From: Alistipes sp.
Lineage (GTDB): Bacteria; Bacteroidota; Bacteroidia; Bacteroidales; Rikenellaceae
Reading direction: 5' to 3'
NCBI GenBank assembly: GCA_020026435.1
Contig: JAHHQK010000070.1
Span: 1-5,170, forward strand
Length of the DNA: 5,170 nucleotides
Shown: positions 5,069 through 5,170 of the stretch, in pieces
How positions within the stretch are numbered: position 1 is the first letter of the stretch
How the letters are laid out: each line of letters opens with the position of its first letter
Notes under the pieces: generated by a model
What the model was told of the DNA's origin: nothing
The model's input: the letters and a program-made list of their open reading frames with translations, nothing else
The model's database searches: none
Program-made: the position numbers and the translations under genes

Positions 5069-5170
5069 CACCCCGTTTGTAGACCGCCTCCGACCGCCCC
5101 CCCCGCTCACGCACGGTATCCCGGTCTCGCCGCCCGTCCGCGCACAACATTTCCTCCTCCCCCACAAATC

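Noticed and set aside
4875..5165. A 96-codon - strand frame with a purine-rich GGAGGAGGAAATG start context near 5147-5160
   Set aside because: It runs antisense into the DUF721 gene and reads as low-complexity charged sequence. The purine run is simply the complement of the C/T-rich 3' end of the window.

Overview
This is an ordinary-looking chromosomal housekeeping segment, most likely from a GC-rich member of the Bacteroidota, with Alistipes or a close relative as the best guess. The phylum call rests on three things. Two intergenic elements match the Bacteroidota -7 promoter consensus TAnnTTTG, the genes lack clear Shine-Dalgarno sequences, and the order (DUF721, recF, then divergent TPR gene and ribH) is one I associate with this phylum. 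The genus is an inference from base composition and protein style and was not tested by any search.

Layout. Positions 1-1710 carry a + strand pair: tyrS (its first few bases lie outside the window) and folB (dihydroneopterin aldolase), separated by 73 nt containing a terminator-like hairpin. Positions 1711-2008 are a convergent intergenic region with a very stable 15-18 bp hairpin, a bidirectional terminator, and an unexplained GC-rich block of nested inverted repeats next to the ribH stop. Positions 2009-3234 on the - strand hold a two-gene operon: a membrane-anchored TPR protein followed by ribH (lumazine synthase). Positions 3235-3339 form a short AT-rich divergent promoter region. Positions 3340-5024 on the + strand hold recF (with an unusual ~98-residue tail) and a small DUF721/DciA-like gene. 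The last 146 nt contain one hairpin and no recognisable gene.

Functionally the window combines translation (TyrRS), two pterin/flavin cofactor steps (FolB, RibH), a probable envelope or secretion-associated TPR protein, and DNA repair/replication (RecF, DUF721). No mobile elements, CRISPR arrays, tRNA or rRNA genes were seen. The most interesting feature is the RecF C-terminus: a disordered-looking, Ala/Thr/Ser/Pro/Glu-rich tail ending in an acidic tip closed by Pro-Phe, which resembles the partner-binding tip of single-stranded DNA-binding protein (SSB). The second is the recF promoter, whose -7 element lies so close to the ATG that the transcript may be leaderless or nearly so. I found no convincing new multi-gene system.
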